Shown one piece after another: positions 53,436 through 62,660 of a DNA stretch of 64,000 nt (positions within the stretch are counted from its first letter, which is position 1; each line of letters begins with the position of its first letter). The DNA is from Micromonospora alfalfae (GTDB taxonomy: Bacteria; Actinomycetota; Actinomycetes; Mycobacteriales; Micromonosporaceae): contig NZ_JAKKFH010000063.1 of the NCBI RefSeq assembly GCF_022230925.1, positions 158,281 through 222,280 on the forward strand, given 5' to 3'. The notes under the pieces are model-generated. The model searched no databases. It was given only the letters and a program-made list of their open reading frames with translations, and had not been told where the DNA came from. The translations under genes and the position numbers were made by a program.

Positions 53436-56400
53436 CTCAGGGGCTCGACGGACGCACCCTGTCTGGCGTCCTCGATCATCTGGAGGATCTCGAACTGCCC
53501 CTCCTGGTTTGGGGCGTGACCACGGGCACCCTCTCGCACGAGGAGGTGCTCGAGACGATCAACGAGCAACTCCTGCAGTCCCCGACCTCGGCAAACGTGG
53601 ACCCCGACGACGTCCTCACGGCCCTCCTCGATGGCGCACTGCTGATGCGCATCCCGGCGACGTCACCGCCCCGCTACCGCACACGCATGGGCGAGACCGT
53701 GCGTCTCACCACCCGACTGCGACAGCTATTCGGCCCCCGCGACCTCACGTCGCCCCCAGCGCGTTGGTGGGAGCAAGGTAAAACGCTCGTCGCCGATTAC
53801 CGCCTCCACACGGCACCGCGTCGCTACCCTGAGCGCAACGTCCTCATCGAGGACGCCCTGCAGGAACTCGCCCTCGCCGAGGCATGGACGGCCGGGCATG
53901 AGTCAACCGCCCGAGCGCTGCTCAGACATCCAACTGTGGCGAGATTCCAGGTGGACGCGACGCGAGCGATCACCGCGGCGCTGAATGCGCGCCAGAGCGC
54001 GGGCGTCATCGTCGGTGCCGGCACCGGCAGCGGAAAGACGCTGGGTTTCTACCTCCCCGCATTCGCCGCCATGGTCGCGTACATGCGGACGGGCGGAACC
54101 GGTGTGCATACGCTGGCTCTTTACCCTCGGATCGAACTGCTGCGTGACCAGTTGCGGGAGGCGGTCGCCACCTCATTGCGGGTGAATGGGGAGGCCGGCG
54201 CCGGGACGAGCCGCCGGCTCAGGATCGGAGTGTTGTACGGCGACACGCCGCACAACGCCCAGCGTCTACGCGCACAGACATCTCACCTGAGCCGTGCGTG
54301 GCGCAGTCGCGGCGCCGATGTCGTGTGTCCCTACCTGTCGTGTCCCCAGTGCCGCCAGGAACTGATCTGGTCTCGCCAAGATCAGAACGAGAACCGGGAT
54401 CGCCTGCACTGCACTCAGGCCACCTGTGGGCTTGTCATCGACGATGTCGTTTTGACCCGTGACTCGCTACGCGACAATCCACCGGACCTTCTATTCACCA
54501 CGACGGAGATGCTCAACCGCAACGCCACCGACCCTGGGCTCGGTCAACTCCTCGGCTGGCGCGGCCCATGCCGGCCGTCGCTGGTGCTCCTGGATGAGGC
54601 TCATACCTACACCGGCATGCACGGCGCCCAGGTGGGCCTCGTACTCCGGCGATGGCGCCACGCCGTGCGAAACCCGGTGACCTTCGTCGGCCTGAGCGCC
54701 ACCTTGCGCGACGCCGCTGCATTCTTCGCACAGCTCACAGGTCTGTCGGACGCGTCGGTGGAGTACGTCACGCCGCAGCCGCAAGACCTGGAGAACAAAG
54801 GCCGGGAGTACGCCATTGCTCTACGCGCCGACCCGGTCTCCGGCGCGAGCCAGTTGTCGACGTCCATTCAGACCGCCATGCTGTACGGCCGAATCCTCGA
54901 CCTTCCCGGCCGGGAGATGCTTCACGGCTCGCGTGGTTTCCTATTCACTGATGATCTAGACGTCACGAACCGCTTCTACGACGACCTGTGCGACGCCGAA
55001 GGAGGAGGCACTAGACGCGGACCTCGACGAGCCGGGCGAGTCTTGGCCGGGCTCCGGTCACCGGAAGCGCCGTTCCGGGCTGAACGTTTCATCGACGGCC
55101 AGTCGTGGGATCTGGTACGTCAGATTGGGCGTGACTTAGACCCTCGCGCTCTGATGGGACAGTTAGCCGTAGGACGTACGTCATCGCAGGACGTCGGTGT
55201 GGACGATGATGCCGATCTCATCGTTGCAACGGCGTCGCTGGAGGTGGGCTACGACGACGACCGCGTGGGTCTCGTCCTTCAGCACAAGGCGCCACACGAC
55301 GCGGCTGCCTTCATTCAACGCCGCGGTCGCGCCGGACGTCGCCGAGGAACCCGCCCCTGGACCGTCATCACCCTGTCGGACTACGGCCGCGACAGGCTGG
55401 CATACCAGGCCTACGACTCCCTGTTCTCGCCCGAGTTGACCGCGCGCCGCCTCCCGGTCCGCAACCGCTTCGTACTCAAAATCCAAGGCGCGCAGGCTCT
55501 GCTGGACTGGCTATCCACGACGCTACGGGACAACCGGATCGACCCACGCCGGCTGCTGTCCGCGCCACGCCCGACTGCCCGCCCGCCGTCTCCAGCACAT
55601 GGGCAGGCACTCGCCGATTTGCTGGAAAAACTCATCATCGACCCAACATTGCAGGACAGCCTGATCGTCCACCTGCGTCGCGCCCTGGACATCAGCGCCG
55701 ACGAGGCTCAGGCATTGCTCTGGGAACAGCCGCGTGCCCTCCTGCTCGGCGTGGTGCCCACCGCCCTGCGCCGGCTGCGGTCCGGGTGGCGACCCGTCGA
55801 CCCGGACCCAGGCGCGCATCCCGGAAGCCTGCTACCCGAGTTCCTCACCACGGCCTTGTACGAGCCGCTGAACGTGCCGGAGGTCAACTTCCGGCTGCCA
55901 TTCGCAGAGGATTGGGAAGCCCTTCCCATCGAGCGGGCGCTCCGCGAGGCAGTGCCCGGACGCGTCAGCCGCCGCTATGGCTACCGCCGCAGCAATCACC
56001 GCACGTGGCTGCCGCTGCCAGATGTCCAGGCCAACGGCGCTCTAGAGATCGACAGTTTCGTCGAGACCTATACGCCACAGGGCACCTGGTCACCGACGGG
56101 ACACCAGCCGGTTCAGGTCTTCCGGCCCCACGTCGTCGCTCTGCAGCAGCCACCGGACGAGGTCGCCGATCGATCGCAAGGCGTTCCGGTGTGGGCGTCT
56201 GAGATCCTTGAACCCAGCAGTGGCCTCTACATGGCGGACATCCCCAAGCCGTCCAACTGGACCGACCGCATCACCGCTGTTGGTTTCGCCACGAGCGCCG
56301 CCGGCAACCCGGCTGAGGTTCGCCGGATGACGCTCGGGGCCGAATGCGACACGACCTATGACCGCGGCACCGCAGGCACCGTCACCAGCAGCGTCCGCTA

Positions 56401-57895
56401 CAGCTTGGACGGCCGGCCGGCTGCGCTTGGCTTCCGCCTAAACGTCGACGCAGTCCGGTTCGACCTCGCACCGCTTAACCTCACTCGGCCGACCGTCGCC
56501 GAACACTTGAAATCGCCAGAGTGGCGATCGCTGGCGTTCGCCACCGCCGTCGCGGAGGACCCGGCGCTCGACGGTGTAGCCAATCCATTCCAGCGGAACT
56601 GGCTGACCACCGTGTATACGGCAGCATATGCCCTGGCCGCCACCCAGCCCAACAACGCGACCTCCGGCGAACGCCTTCACGTCCAATTGAGTCGTGGCGC
56701 CTGGCGCAACGACGTCCAACAGATCCTGCGGGCCCTCTACCGCGACGCCGGATCCGTCGCGACCGCCGCACCTGAGCGGCTCGTCGCCGGTCTGACTGAA
56801 CTCAGCAACGACGCGCGGCTCACCGACTGCCTCGACCGCCACGCACGGCTGCTCTGGACCGATCAAGTCGTAAGCCTCACGGAAGACCTCGCCCAACGGA
56901 CGTACCGCGAGACCGTGGCAGCCGCGATTCTGGCCGCTGCCCAACGCGCGTGCCCCGACGCTCAAGACCGCGACCTGATCGTCGACGTCGTTTCGCCGCC
57001 TGGGACCGGAGGCCCCGCCGCGGTCTGGCTGAGCGAAACATCGCTGGGCGGTATCGGAATCATCGAGCAACTGACGCACTACTATGCCGAGAATCCGCGC
57101 CGCTTTTGGAACCTCGTCGACAGCGCTTTAGGCCCCAGCGACCACGACTACATTCACAGTACGATCGTGCAACTGCTCGACCATGTCGTGTCCCAGCCAT
57201 CAGGGCCCGCCGCACAGGCAATGTCCACGCTCCGTGATCCGCGCTCGGCCCATGCCGCTGAGACCGCGCTGCAACAACTTCGATCAGCATGGGCAAAACT
57301 CACCGGCCACCCACGCCATCAAGCCGTGGCAGCGCTCTCCACCCGCCTGCTAAGACCAGGAACCACCAACGCCACCGACGCCGCAGCGCTCGGACTCGTC
57401 CACGCCTGGGACGCCCTCCAGCAACGCCTCGGCTTCGAGGTCGAGGCAGCAGTGTTCGCATATCTCATCGGCAGCGGACAAGTCGCCGTGCCGAATGCAG
57501 GCAACACCAGCCTTACGCCGGACCAGGTGTTCAGCTTGCTGTGGCCCCGGGGCAACAAGGCCCGAGTCCAACACCTGCAGCACTACCAGCCATACGCCCC
57601 CACGCCGATCCTCGATCGGCTCTTGGCGCAGGCAGCACACGACGAACGGCTGCCTGTGGTCAACGTCGACGACGTCGACTGGCTCGACAACTACCGAACG
57701 GCAGTACGCGACCGCGGCGCCGTCGTGCTCGTCGCCCCGGCACAGCGGATGCGAGCCTTCAGCACAGCCCTCAGGACCGTGCCGGCGGTCGCCGTCGATC
57801 GCGACGTGCTGCGGGTCTACGGCGACGTTCGCACCAGCACACGTGACGGCGACAATCTACGCGCGACGATCGAAGTTCGTGAGGCTACACAGTGA
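53432..57895 (+). CDS. dpdJ: DEAD/DEAH-box helicase DpdJ with DUF1998-like C-terminus, 1487 aa
   Basis: Starts with GTG in a GTGA overlap. Walker A GAGTGSGKTLGFY (about 195-207), DEAH in LVLLDEAHTYTGMHG, LSATLRDA, and motif VI FIQRRGRAGRRRG. A zinc-ribbon insertion (CPYLSCPQCRQEL, then CTQATCG) lies between motifs I and II. The C-terminal section has WLSETSLGGIGIIEQL and other features of DUF1998-like domains. Such helicases also occur in DISARM, but the neighbours here are Dpd genes. Confidence 0.85.
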   Translation: MTQGLDGRTLSGVLDHLEDLELPLLVWGVTTGTLSHEEVLETINEQLLQSPTSANVDPDDVLTALLDGALLMRIPATSPPRYRTRMGETVRLTTRLRQLFGPRDLTSPPARWWEQGKTLVADYRLHTAPRRYPERNVLIEDALQELALAEAWTAGHESTARALLRHPTVARFQVDATRAITAALNARQSAGVIVGAGTGSGKTLGFYLPAFAAMVAYMRTGGTGVHTLALYPRIELLRDQLREAVATSLRVNGEAGAGTSRRLRIGVLYGDTPHNAQRLRAQTSHLSRAWRSRGADVVCPYLSCPQCRQELIWSRQDQNENRDRLHCTQATCGLVIDDVVLTRDSLRDNPPDLLFTTTEMLNRNATDPGLGQLLGWRGPCRPSLVLLDEAHTYTGMHGAQVGLVLRRWRHAVRNPVTFVGLSATLRDAAAFFAQLTGLSDASVEYVTPQPQDLENKGREYAIALRADPVSGASQLSTSIQTAMLYGRILDLPGREMLHGSRGFLFTDDLDVTNRFYDDLCDAEGGGTRRGPRRAGRVLAGLRSPEAPFRAERFIDGQSWDLVRQIGRDLDPRALMGQLAVGRTSSQDVGVDDDADLIVATASLEVGYDDDRVGLVLQHKAPHDAAAFIQRRGRAGRRRGTRPWTVITLSDYGRDRLAYQAYDSLFSPELTARRLPVRNRFVLKIQGAQALLDWLSTTLRDNRIDPRRLLSAPRPTARPPSPAHGQALADLLEKLIIDPTLQDSLIVHLRRALDISADEAQALLWEQPRALLLGVVPTALRRLRSGWRPVDPDPGAHPGSLLPEFLTTALYEPLNVPEVNFRLPFAEDWEALPIERALREAVPGRVSRRYGYRRSNHRTWLPLPDVQANGALEIDSFVETYTPQGTWSPTGHQPVQVFRPHVVALQQPPDEVADRSQGVPVWASEILEPSSGLYMADIPKPSNWTDRITAVGFATSAAGNPAEVRRMTLGAECDTTYDRGTAGTVTSSVRYSLDGRPAALGFRLNVDAVRFDLAPLNLTRPTVAEHLKSPEWRSLAFATAVAEDPALDGVANPFQRNWLTTVYTAAYALAATQPNNATSGERLHVQLSRGAWRNDVQQILRALYRDAGSVATAAPERLVAGLTELSNDARLTDCLDRHARLLWTDQVVSLTEDLAQRTYRETVAAAILAAAQRACPDAQDRDLIVDVVSPPGTGGPAAVWLSETSLGGIGIIEQLTHYYAENPRRFWNLVDSALGPSDHDYIHSTIVQLLDHVVSQPSGPAAQAMSTLRDPRSAHAAETALQQLRSAWAKLTGHPRHQAVAALSTRLLRPGTTNATDAAALGLVHAWDALQQRLGFEVEAAVFAYLIGSGQVAVPNAGNTSLTPDQVFSLLWPRGNKARVQHLQHYQPYAPTPILDRLLAQAAHDERLPVVNVDDVDWLDNYRTAVRDRGAVVLVAPAQRMRAFSTALRTVPAVAVDRDVLRVYGDVRTSTRDGDNLRATIEVREATQ

Positions 57896-58410
57896 CGTTG
57901 GAACGAGTGGTCCGGACCGGCCGGGCGACCGGCCTTCGCATCGACACAGTGCTGGCAACCGTGCTCACCGCTGAACTGGTGGCGCCGAGCAGCCAACTCT
58001 GGCTCGTGTCTCCCTGGATCAGCGACGTACCGGCCATCGACAACACCAGCGGCAGCTTCGACAGCGTGTTCGTCGACCCCTCGAACCGGATGTACACCCT
58101 TTCCGAAGTCCTATCCCTACTTACCTACAACCAGGCCCGGGTGACAGTCGTCTCGCGTCCCGACCGGCACAACTCGACGTTCTTGGACCGCCTTCGCCGC
58201 AGCGCCGACGGCGAGAACCTGCAGATCAAGCAACACGAAGACGTACATGAGAAGACTTTCTGCGGAGACGATTGGCTCCTCACGGGGTCCATGAACCTCA
58301 CCCTGCGCGGCATGCAGATCAACGACGAAGCCGTCACGTACAAGGTGAGCAGTGAAGCTGCCGCTACCGCCCGCCTCGACTTCCGGCACCGTTTTGGAGG
58401 ACTCGAATGA
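57892..58410 (+). CDS. dpdK: Phospholipase D-like nuclease DpdK, 172 aa
   Basis: A single HKD motif, HEKTFCGDDWLLTGSMN (His119, Lys121, Asp126 with a following Gly-Ser), as in nucleases of the phospholipase D superfamily that act as dimers. It is the best candidate for the strand-cutting enzyme of the restriction arm. GTGA overlap with dpdJ, ATGA overlap with dpdD. Confidence 0.85.
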   Translation: MTLERVVRTGRATGLRIDTVLATVLTAELVAPSSQLWLVSPWISDVPAIDNTSGSFDSVFVDPSNRMYTLSEVLSLLTYNQARVTVVSRPDRHNSTFLDRLRRSADGENLQIKQHEDVHEKTFCGDDWLLTGSMNLTLRGMQINDEAVTYKVSSEAAATARLDFRHRFGGLE

Positions 58411-60404
58411 CCGGGCGCCGCACCGAGAGTAGCTACGCCATTCGGGCGGACCGGCTCATCGAAGCGTTCTTCGGTCCAGCAAATCCTGTGTGGCCGGACC
58501 GCGATCCGGGCTCACCTGTCGGACGCCGCCTCGTTCCTTACCTCCAAGTCCTTCATGAGGCATCTGACGTCCCCATCATCCTGCCGCGCCAAGACCCCGA
58601 GACCCGGCAATGGGTGGCATACGTCATCCCCCACGATGAACGACATGCGGCGACGGTTGGTGAACTACTCCAGGCGTTCATCGGCACCAGCTTCGCCAGA
58701 TTTCACGGCCTGCCCGCACGCCTCAACCCGAATGATCCGATAGATCGGGCTGTCCTTGAGTTCGCCGGCCACAGTTCAATCTTCGTCATCGCGAGCCCAC
58801 GCTCGAAAGAGAAAGACATGTGGGACGCCGTACGGCTACTCCAGCAAGCCATACGAGCACGCCCACGACGGTCCTGGCATACGCCGACTCCCGTCGGCCG
58901 GCTGCTCAGCCAGTTTGACGTTGCCATGGCCGCAGGCGACAACTCCGCCTCAGCATCGATCCTCGATCAACTCTCGGCCACCGGCGGGCTCAGCGCCACA
59001 AACGTCGCTCACCTGCGCATCAAGCGCTTATCCCGCCTCGGCCGGAACAGCGAACTGCTCCGGCTCGCAGAACTGCCCGATGTCGCCATCACGCACCCAC
59101 CCATCCCTGTGCGCGACGCCATCCTCGCAGCGATCTTTGCCACCGCACTGGCGGAACCCCTAGCAAACGGCGACCTCGACCTTGCGCGGACCCGCCTCAT
59201 CGAGGCCGGAACTCTGGTTCCCGCCCTCATGAACGGCGAACTTTCCGAACTGAGCCCTGAAGCGCTCACTGTCCTCGCGCTAGCTGCAATCGTCGTAAAC
59301 AGCACACCCATCTTAGACCTCATACGCGACCAACCCGATGTCCTCGAAGCGGTCGAACGGTTGGCACCTGAACTGGCCGCGAAATACCGCAACACCCGCC
59401 CCGAACCGCATGGGGGAGGCAATGTCCCAGAACCGACCGAACGCAGATCCAGCCCGCCGGCAGCAGCGCCAGCGTCATGGCTTCAGTTGGTACAAGCCGT
59501 CGCAGTCCGGTCACCCGTCACCGAGGTCCTTGCCGGCGAGCAATGGCGCCAATGGTCACAAGCAGCCGAGCACGACGACCAGATCGCTGCCGTCCTCGGT
59601 CAACTCGACGATGCAGCGGCGGACCGAATTTGGTCGCTTGTTGGCCCATTCGTCGATTCGGACCGCTACCTGACCCCAGCGGCGAAATCAGCACGTGAGT
59701 TCCTCGTTAACGCGCTCACCCATGACCGCTTCAGCCCTGGTGACCTGGCCGGCGTCGTCGCTCTCACAGAAATCGTCCTTCGGTCCGCACCGGACGCCCC
59801 CGCATACGCACACCTCCTGGACGACCTGACGGCTGAAGCACCGCGATGGGCCGGCCCCGATCGTGCCCCAGTCGTCCTCGACCTCGTCGACCTCGTCGCA
59901 CGGTCGGCGTGTCCAGACTCCGACGCCCGGCTTCGACTGGGTTACCGCCTACTTCGACCGCTGAGCGATCACAGCACCCGCCTCGACCCCGATCAGGCTA
60001 CTTTTGCCGCTCAACTGAGTGCCGAAATCGCCGTTGAACTCCCGTGGCCTAAGCCCGAACCGAAATCATCAGCAGAGGCATGGTCGTTAGTGGTAGCTCA
60101 GGATCTGCTCCTGTACTCACTGGACGAAAAGGTCCTCGGCCGGGTAGCCGCGACCTTCAATGCCGTCGCACCCCAGGTCAACGTCATCACAAGCCATGAT
60201 TACGTCGGCAGCACGCAACTAAGACAGTGGGCTCGGCGTGCCGACGTCGTGGTCATGGCCACACGCTGCGCGACTCACGCCGCGACCGGCTTCATCCGTG
60301 CGAACTGTCGGCCGGGAACACCTGTCCGTGAAGCTGATGGAAGTGGCTCGGCCTCCCTCCTGCGCGCCGCGACAGCAGCGCTGATGCGTCGGCAGCCGAT
60401 TTGA
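58407..60404 (+). CDS. dpdD: DpdD-type protein, 665 aa
   Basis: Begins MTGRRTESSYAIRADRLIEA. It has an N-terminal alpha/beta region (PYLQVLHEASDVPIILPRQD, SSIFVIASPRSKEKDMWDAV), a helical-repeat middle and a C-terminal alpha/beta domain (VARSACPDSDARLRLGY, TSHDYVGSTQLRQWARRADV). The last part looks like a receiver or TIR-like fold by its strand-helix rhythm, but I cannot assign it. Named for its place as the remaining large Dpd protein. It ends the operon 470 bases before the right end of the island. Confidence 0.65.
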   Translation: MTGRRTESSYAIRADRLIEAFFGPANPVWPDRDPGSPVGRRLVPYLQVLHEASDVPIILPRQDPETRQWVAYVIPHDERHAATVGELLQAFIGTSFARFHGLPARLNPNDPIDRAVLEFAGHSSIFVIASPRSKEKDMWDAVRLLQQAIRARPRRSWHTPTPVGRLLSQFDVAMAAGDNSASASILDQLSATGGLSATNVAHLRIKRLSRLGRNSELLRLAELPDVAITHPPIPVRDAILAAIFATALAEPLANGDLDLARTRLIEAGTLVPALMNGELSELSPEALTVLALAAIVVNSTPILDLIRDQPDVLEAVERLAPELAAKYRNTRPEPHGGGNVPEPTERRSSPPAAAPASWLQLVQAVAVRSPVTEVLAGEQWRQWSQAAEHDDQIAAVLGQLDDAAADRIWSLVGPFVDSDRYLTPAAKSAREFLVNALTHDRFSPGDLAGVVALTEIVLRSAPDAPAYAHLLDDLTAEAPRWAGPDRAPVVLDLVDLVARSACPDSDARLRLGYRLLRPLSDHSTRLDPDQATFAAQLSAEIAVELPWPKPEPKSSAEAWSLVVAQDLLLYSLDEKVLGRVAATFNAVAPQVNVITSHDYVGSTQLRQWARRADVVVMATRCATHAATGFIRANCRPGTPVREADGSGSASLLRAATAALMRRQPI

Positions 60405-60873
60405 GCGGTGCCCCCAACTCGCGATCGCTGGAGGACGCCCAACGACGCCCGAGTGCTGCTGTTGCATCCCGGCGGTGCAGGTGTTTCGTCCTCCAGGTCC
60501 ACTTCTCCAGGTAAGAGCCGCGTTCCGCGGACGCGCCGAGGGGCAACTCGTCGCCGGACTCCGTCGTCAACCCACCCCGCCACACCACGTGAGGAGTACG
60601 ACCAGTTCCGCGTCATCCCGTGCGGCCCCCTCACATGAAGAATAGGATAGGAAGCCGCAGGTCATTGCCTGCGTGCACAGATAGGGCACCGCCTTAGGGA
60701 AACCGGTACCCCATTTCCTGAGCTCAACCCGCGCCGTGTGCCTGTCACAGGTGGCGGGCACGTTCCGTATGGCAAGCGAGCAACCCGCGAGCATCACGGA
60801 TCCATAGTGGATTAAGAGCGCGGCATTCGCGCAGGTCGTTGCATGATCATCTCAGTGCTGGCGGACATTGCTC
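60405..60873. other. Right-end island DNA, no confident gene
   Basis: 469 bases between dpdD and the right attachment core. Small frames on both strands lack motifs. This should contain the right arm-binding sites of the integrase, but I see no clear repeated arms. Confidence 0.4.
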
Positions 60874-60885
60874 TGGATTAAAAGT
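60874..60885. repeat. Right attachment core of the island
   Basis: TGGATTAAAAGT, direct repeat of 1771-1782, at the anticodon-loop end of the tRNA-Lys 5' half. Confidence 0.85.
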
Positions 60886-60914
60886 CCACAGCTCTGCCAT
60901 TGAGCTAGCGGCCC
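60874..60914 (-). pseudogene. 5' half of the split host tRNA-Lys(UUU)
   Basis: On the minus strand: acceptor GGGCCGC, TA, D arm GCTC-AATGGCA-GAGC, anticodon stem GTGGA and loop CTTTTAA, then TCCA, where it passes into island DNA. Joined to 1737-1770 it rebuilds a 75-nt tRNA-Lys with a fully paired acceptor stem. No substitute 3' half follows it, unlike most tRNA-integrated elements. Confidence 0.9.
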
Positions 60915-61562
60915 GCGCGCTCAGGTTACCCGACGGTGAGCGTCGACGGCTCTCGGCTTCCGGCCGGCCGTCGATGGCTGCGGCCGGCCGGTGTCCGCCG
61001 CAGTTGATCATCACCTGTCGGGGGCGACGCGGAGGGTCCGAGGCGCTGGGTCGGTGAGCTGGGGTGAATCGAGCGACCTCGCGCGGCGGCGCATGGGTGT
61101 GGGTCGGTGGGGAACCAGGACCGGCATGGGACCAAGCAGCGGGCCGGCCGTGGCGGCCTCCGGGGAGGAGATCGGGCGCGATGGCGTACGCCAGCCGGGT
61201 GGGGAGGTGCACGCCTGGCTGCCCGGCCAGAACCAGACGGTCTGTGGCTTGGCGCTGATCGGACCCGCCTGCGTCGCTTCCCGCATGTGCGCTTCGACTA
61301 CTCGGGTACCGATGTGCTCACCGCGGCGGACGTGGTGGGCTGGATCTGCCCACGCTGCCTGGCCGCCACCGCCGGTAGTCGGGGCAAGGAGAAGCACGGC
61401 TGGGTACGGGAGTCTCCTCGCCCTTGATCGACTCGGGATTCAGGAAGTCGGGCTGTCCCGCGCGCGCGGATGCCGCGACTTTCGGGAAGCCGAGTGGATC
61501 ACGCCGCGCGGGCCGCGAGCCGTGGGTGGTTGAGCTGCTGCTGGGCGGGTACGGGGTCGGGC
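60915..61562. other. Right host flank before the epimerase gene
   Basis: Holds the presumed tRNA-Lys promoter just right of 60914 and a frameshifted small gene (61207-61427). The rest shows no supported feature. Confidence 0.4.
61207..61427 (+). pseudogene. Small cysteine-containing host protein, frameshifted
   Basis: The first frame gives VHAWLPGQNQTVCGLAL. After about 61258 the frame one step back gives DRTRLRRFPHVRFDYSG and VVGWICPRCLAATAG, ending at 61427. Together they resemble small zinc-ribbon-like proteins (C...CPRC) frequent in Micromonosporaceae. One missing base near 61256 explains the break. The start is unclear. Confidence 0.45.
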
Positions 61563-62645
61563 ATGCGGATCGTGGTGGTGGGGGCGAGCGGCAACGTCGG
61601 TACGGCGCTGCTGCGGCGGCTGCGCCGGGAGCGGGGCGTGGAGCTGGCCGGGGTCGTGCGACGGTTGCCCGGCCCGGATGCCGGCGAACCGTACGACCAG
61701 GTGGAGTGGCACTCCTGCGACATCGGCGCGCCGAGCGCGGTCGGGCAGCTCGCCGAGGTGTTCGCGGGTGCGGACGCGGTGGTGCACCTGGCCTGGCAGA
61801 TCCAGCCCAGCCACGACCAGCGGGTCTTGCGCCGGACCAACGTCGAGGGCAGCCGTGCGGTGATCAACGCGGTGGTCCAGGCCGGTGTTCCGGCCCTGGT
61901 GTACGCCTCGTCGGTCGGCACCTACGCGCCCGGCCCGAAGGACCACCCGATCAGTGAGCGGTGGCCCGCCACCGGCGTGCCCGGATCGTCGTACAGCGAG
62001 CACAAGGCGGAGGTGGAAGCGCTGCTGGACGCTGTCGAACGGGATCAGCCGACGCTGAGGGTGGTACGGATGCGACCCGGGTTGATCTTCCAGCGGGCCG
62101 CAGGTGCGGAGATCACGCGGTATTTCCTCGGCCCGTTGGCGCCGGTGCGGCTGCTGCGCTTCGGCCGGATCCCGCTGGTGCCGACGAACCGCCGGTTGCG
62201 GATGCAGGCGGTGCACGCCGATGACGTGGCCGACGCGTACGCCCGGGCGGTGTTGGGTGATGCGCGCGGCGCCTTCAACGTCGCCGCGGACCCGGTGCTC
62301 ACTCCGGAGCTGGTGGCCCGGCACTTCCATGGTTGGACGGTGCCGGTCGCCGCGCCGGTGCTGCGGGCGGCGGCGGCGCTGACCTGGCGGGCGCGGCTGC
62401 AACCTGTCGACGCGGGCTGGGTGGAGCTGGGTCTGAACACCCCGCTGATGTCCAGCGAGCGCGCGGAGACCGAGCTGGGCTGGCAGCCCAAGATCAGTGC
62501 GCTGACGGCGCTCAAGGAACTCTTCGCCGGAATGGCCGACGGCGACCACACGCCGAGCCCGCCGATGTCCGGCGCACGGGACCTGCCCGGCCGCCCCGCC
62601 GCCCTCCTCCACGCCCGCCCCCCAGGCCAGGGAAACCCCTACTGA
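61563..62645 (+). CDS. NAD-dependent epimerase/dehydratase-like protein, 360 aa
   Basis: An extended short-chain dehydrogenase: MRIVVVGASGNVGTALLRRL (GxxGxxG nucleotide-binding motif), ASSVGTYAPG and a catalytic-type YSEHK (Tyr-x3-Lys). It may act on a nucleotide sugar or other carbonyl substrate. ATG 61563 starts the Rossmann fold; the frame upstream to 61470 is not needed. Host gene, right of the island. Confidence 0.85.
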   Translation: MRIVVVGASGNVGTALLRRLRRERGVELAGVVRRLPGPDAGEPYDQVEWHSCDIGAPSAVGQLAEVFAGADAVVHLAWQIQPSHDQRVLRRTNVEGSRAVINAVVQAGVPALVYASSVGTYAPGPKDHPISERWPATGVPGSSYSEHKAEVEALLDAVERDQPTLRVVRMRPGLIFQRAAGAEITRYFLGPLAPVRLLRFGRIPLVPTNRRLRMQAVHADDVADAYARAVLGDARGAFNVAADPVLTPELVARHFHGWTVPVAAPVLRAAAALTWRARLQPVDAGWVELGLNTPLMSSERAETELGWQPKISALTALKELFAGMADGDHTPSPPMSGARDLPGRPAALLHARPPGQGNPY

Positions 62646-62660
62646 GGTACGCGGCCTCAG
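62642..62660. terminator. Short hairpin between convergent genes
   Basis: CTGAGG (62642-62647) pairs with CCTCAG (62655-62660) around a 7-base loop, across the stop codons of the two convergent genes. Weak but well placed. Confidence 0.3.

Larger units (their letters stand above)
1771..60885. mobile_element. 59-kb integrated island carrying a Dpd DNA-modification system
   Basis: It is bounded by the 12-bp direct repeat inside the two halves of tRNA-Lys(UUU). It contains a tyrosine integrase (27463-28941), an excisionase-like protein, iteron-like repeats and two replication-relaxation proteins, as in actinobacterial integrative elements. I see no FtsK/TraB-type transfer ATPase or relaxase, so self-transfer is not supported. 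The integrase sits mid-island instead of beside an end, which suggests a composite element or internal rearrangement. Excision through the repeat would restore the host tRNA exactly. Confidence 0.8.

Noticed and set aside
53432..58410. DISARM defence system (helicase with DUF1998-like part plus phospholipase D protein)
   Set aside because: The neighbouring preQ0 genes, dpdA, DGQHR proteins and dpdE-H order fit Dpd; no DISARM methyltransferase is present.
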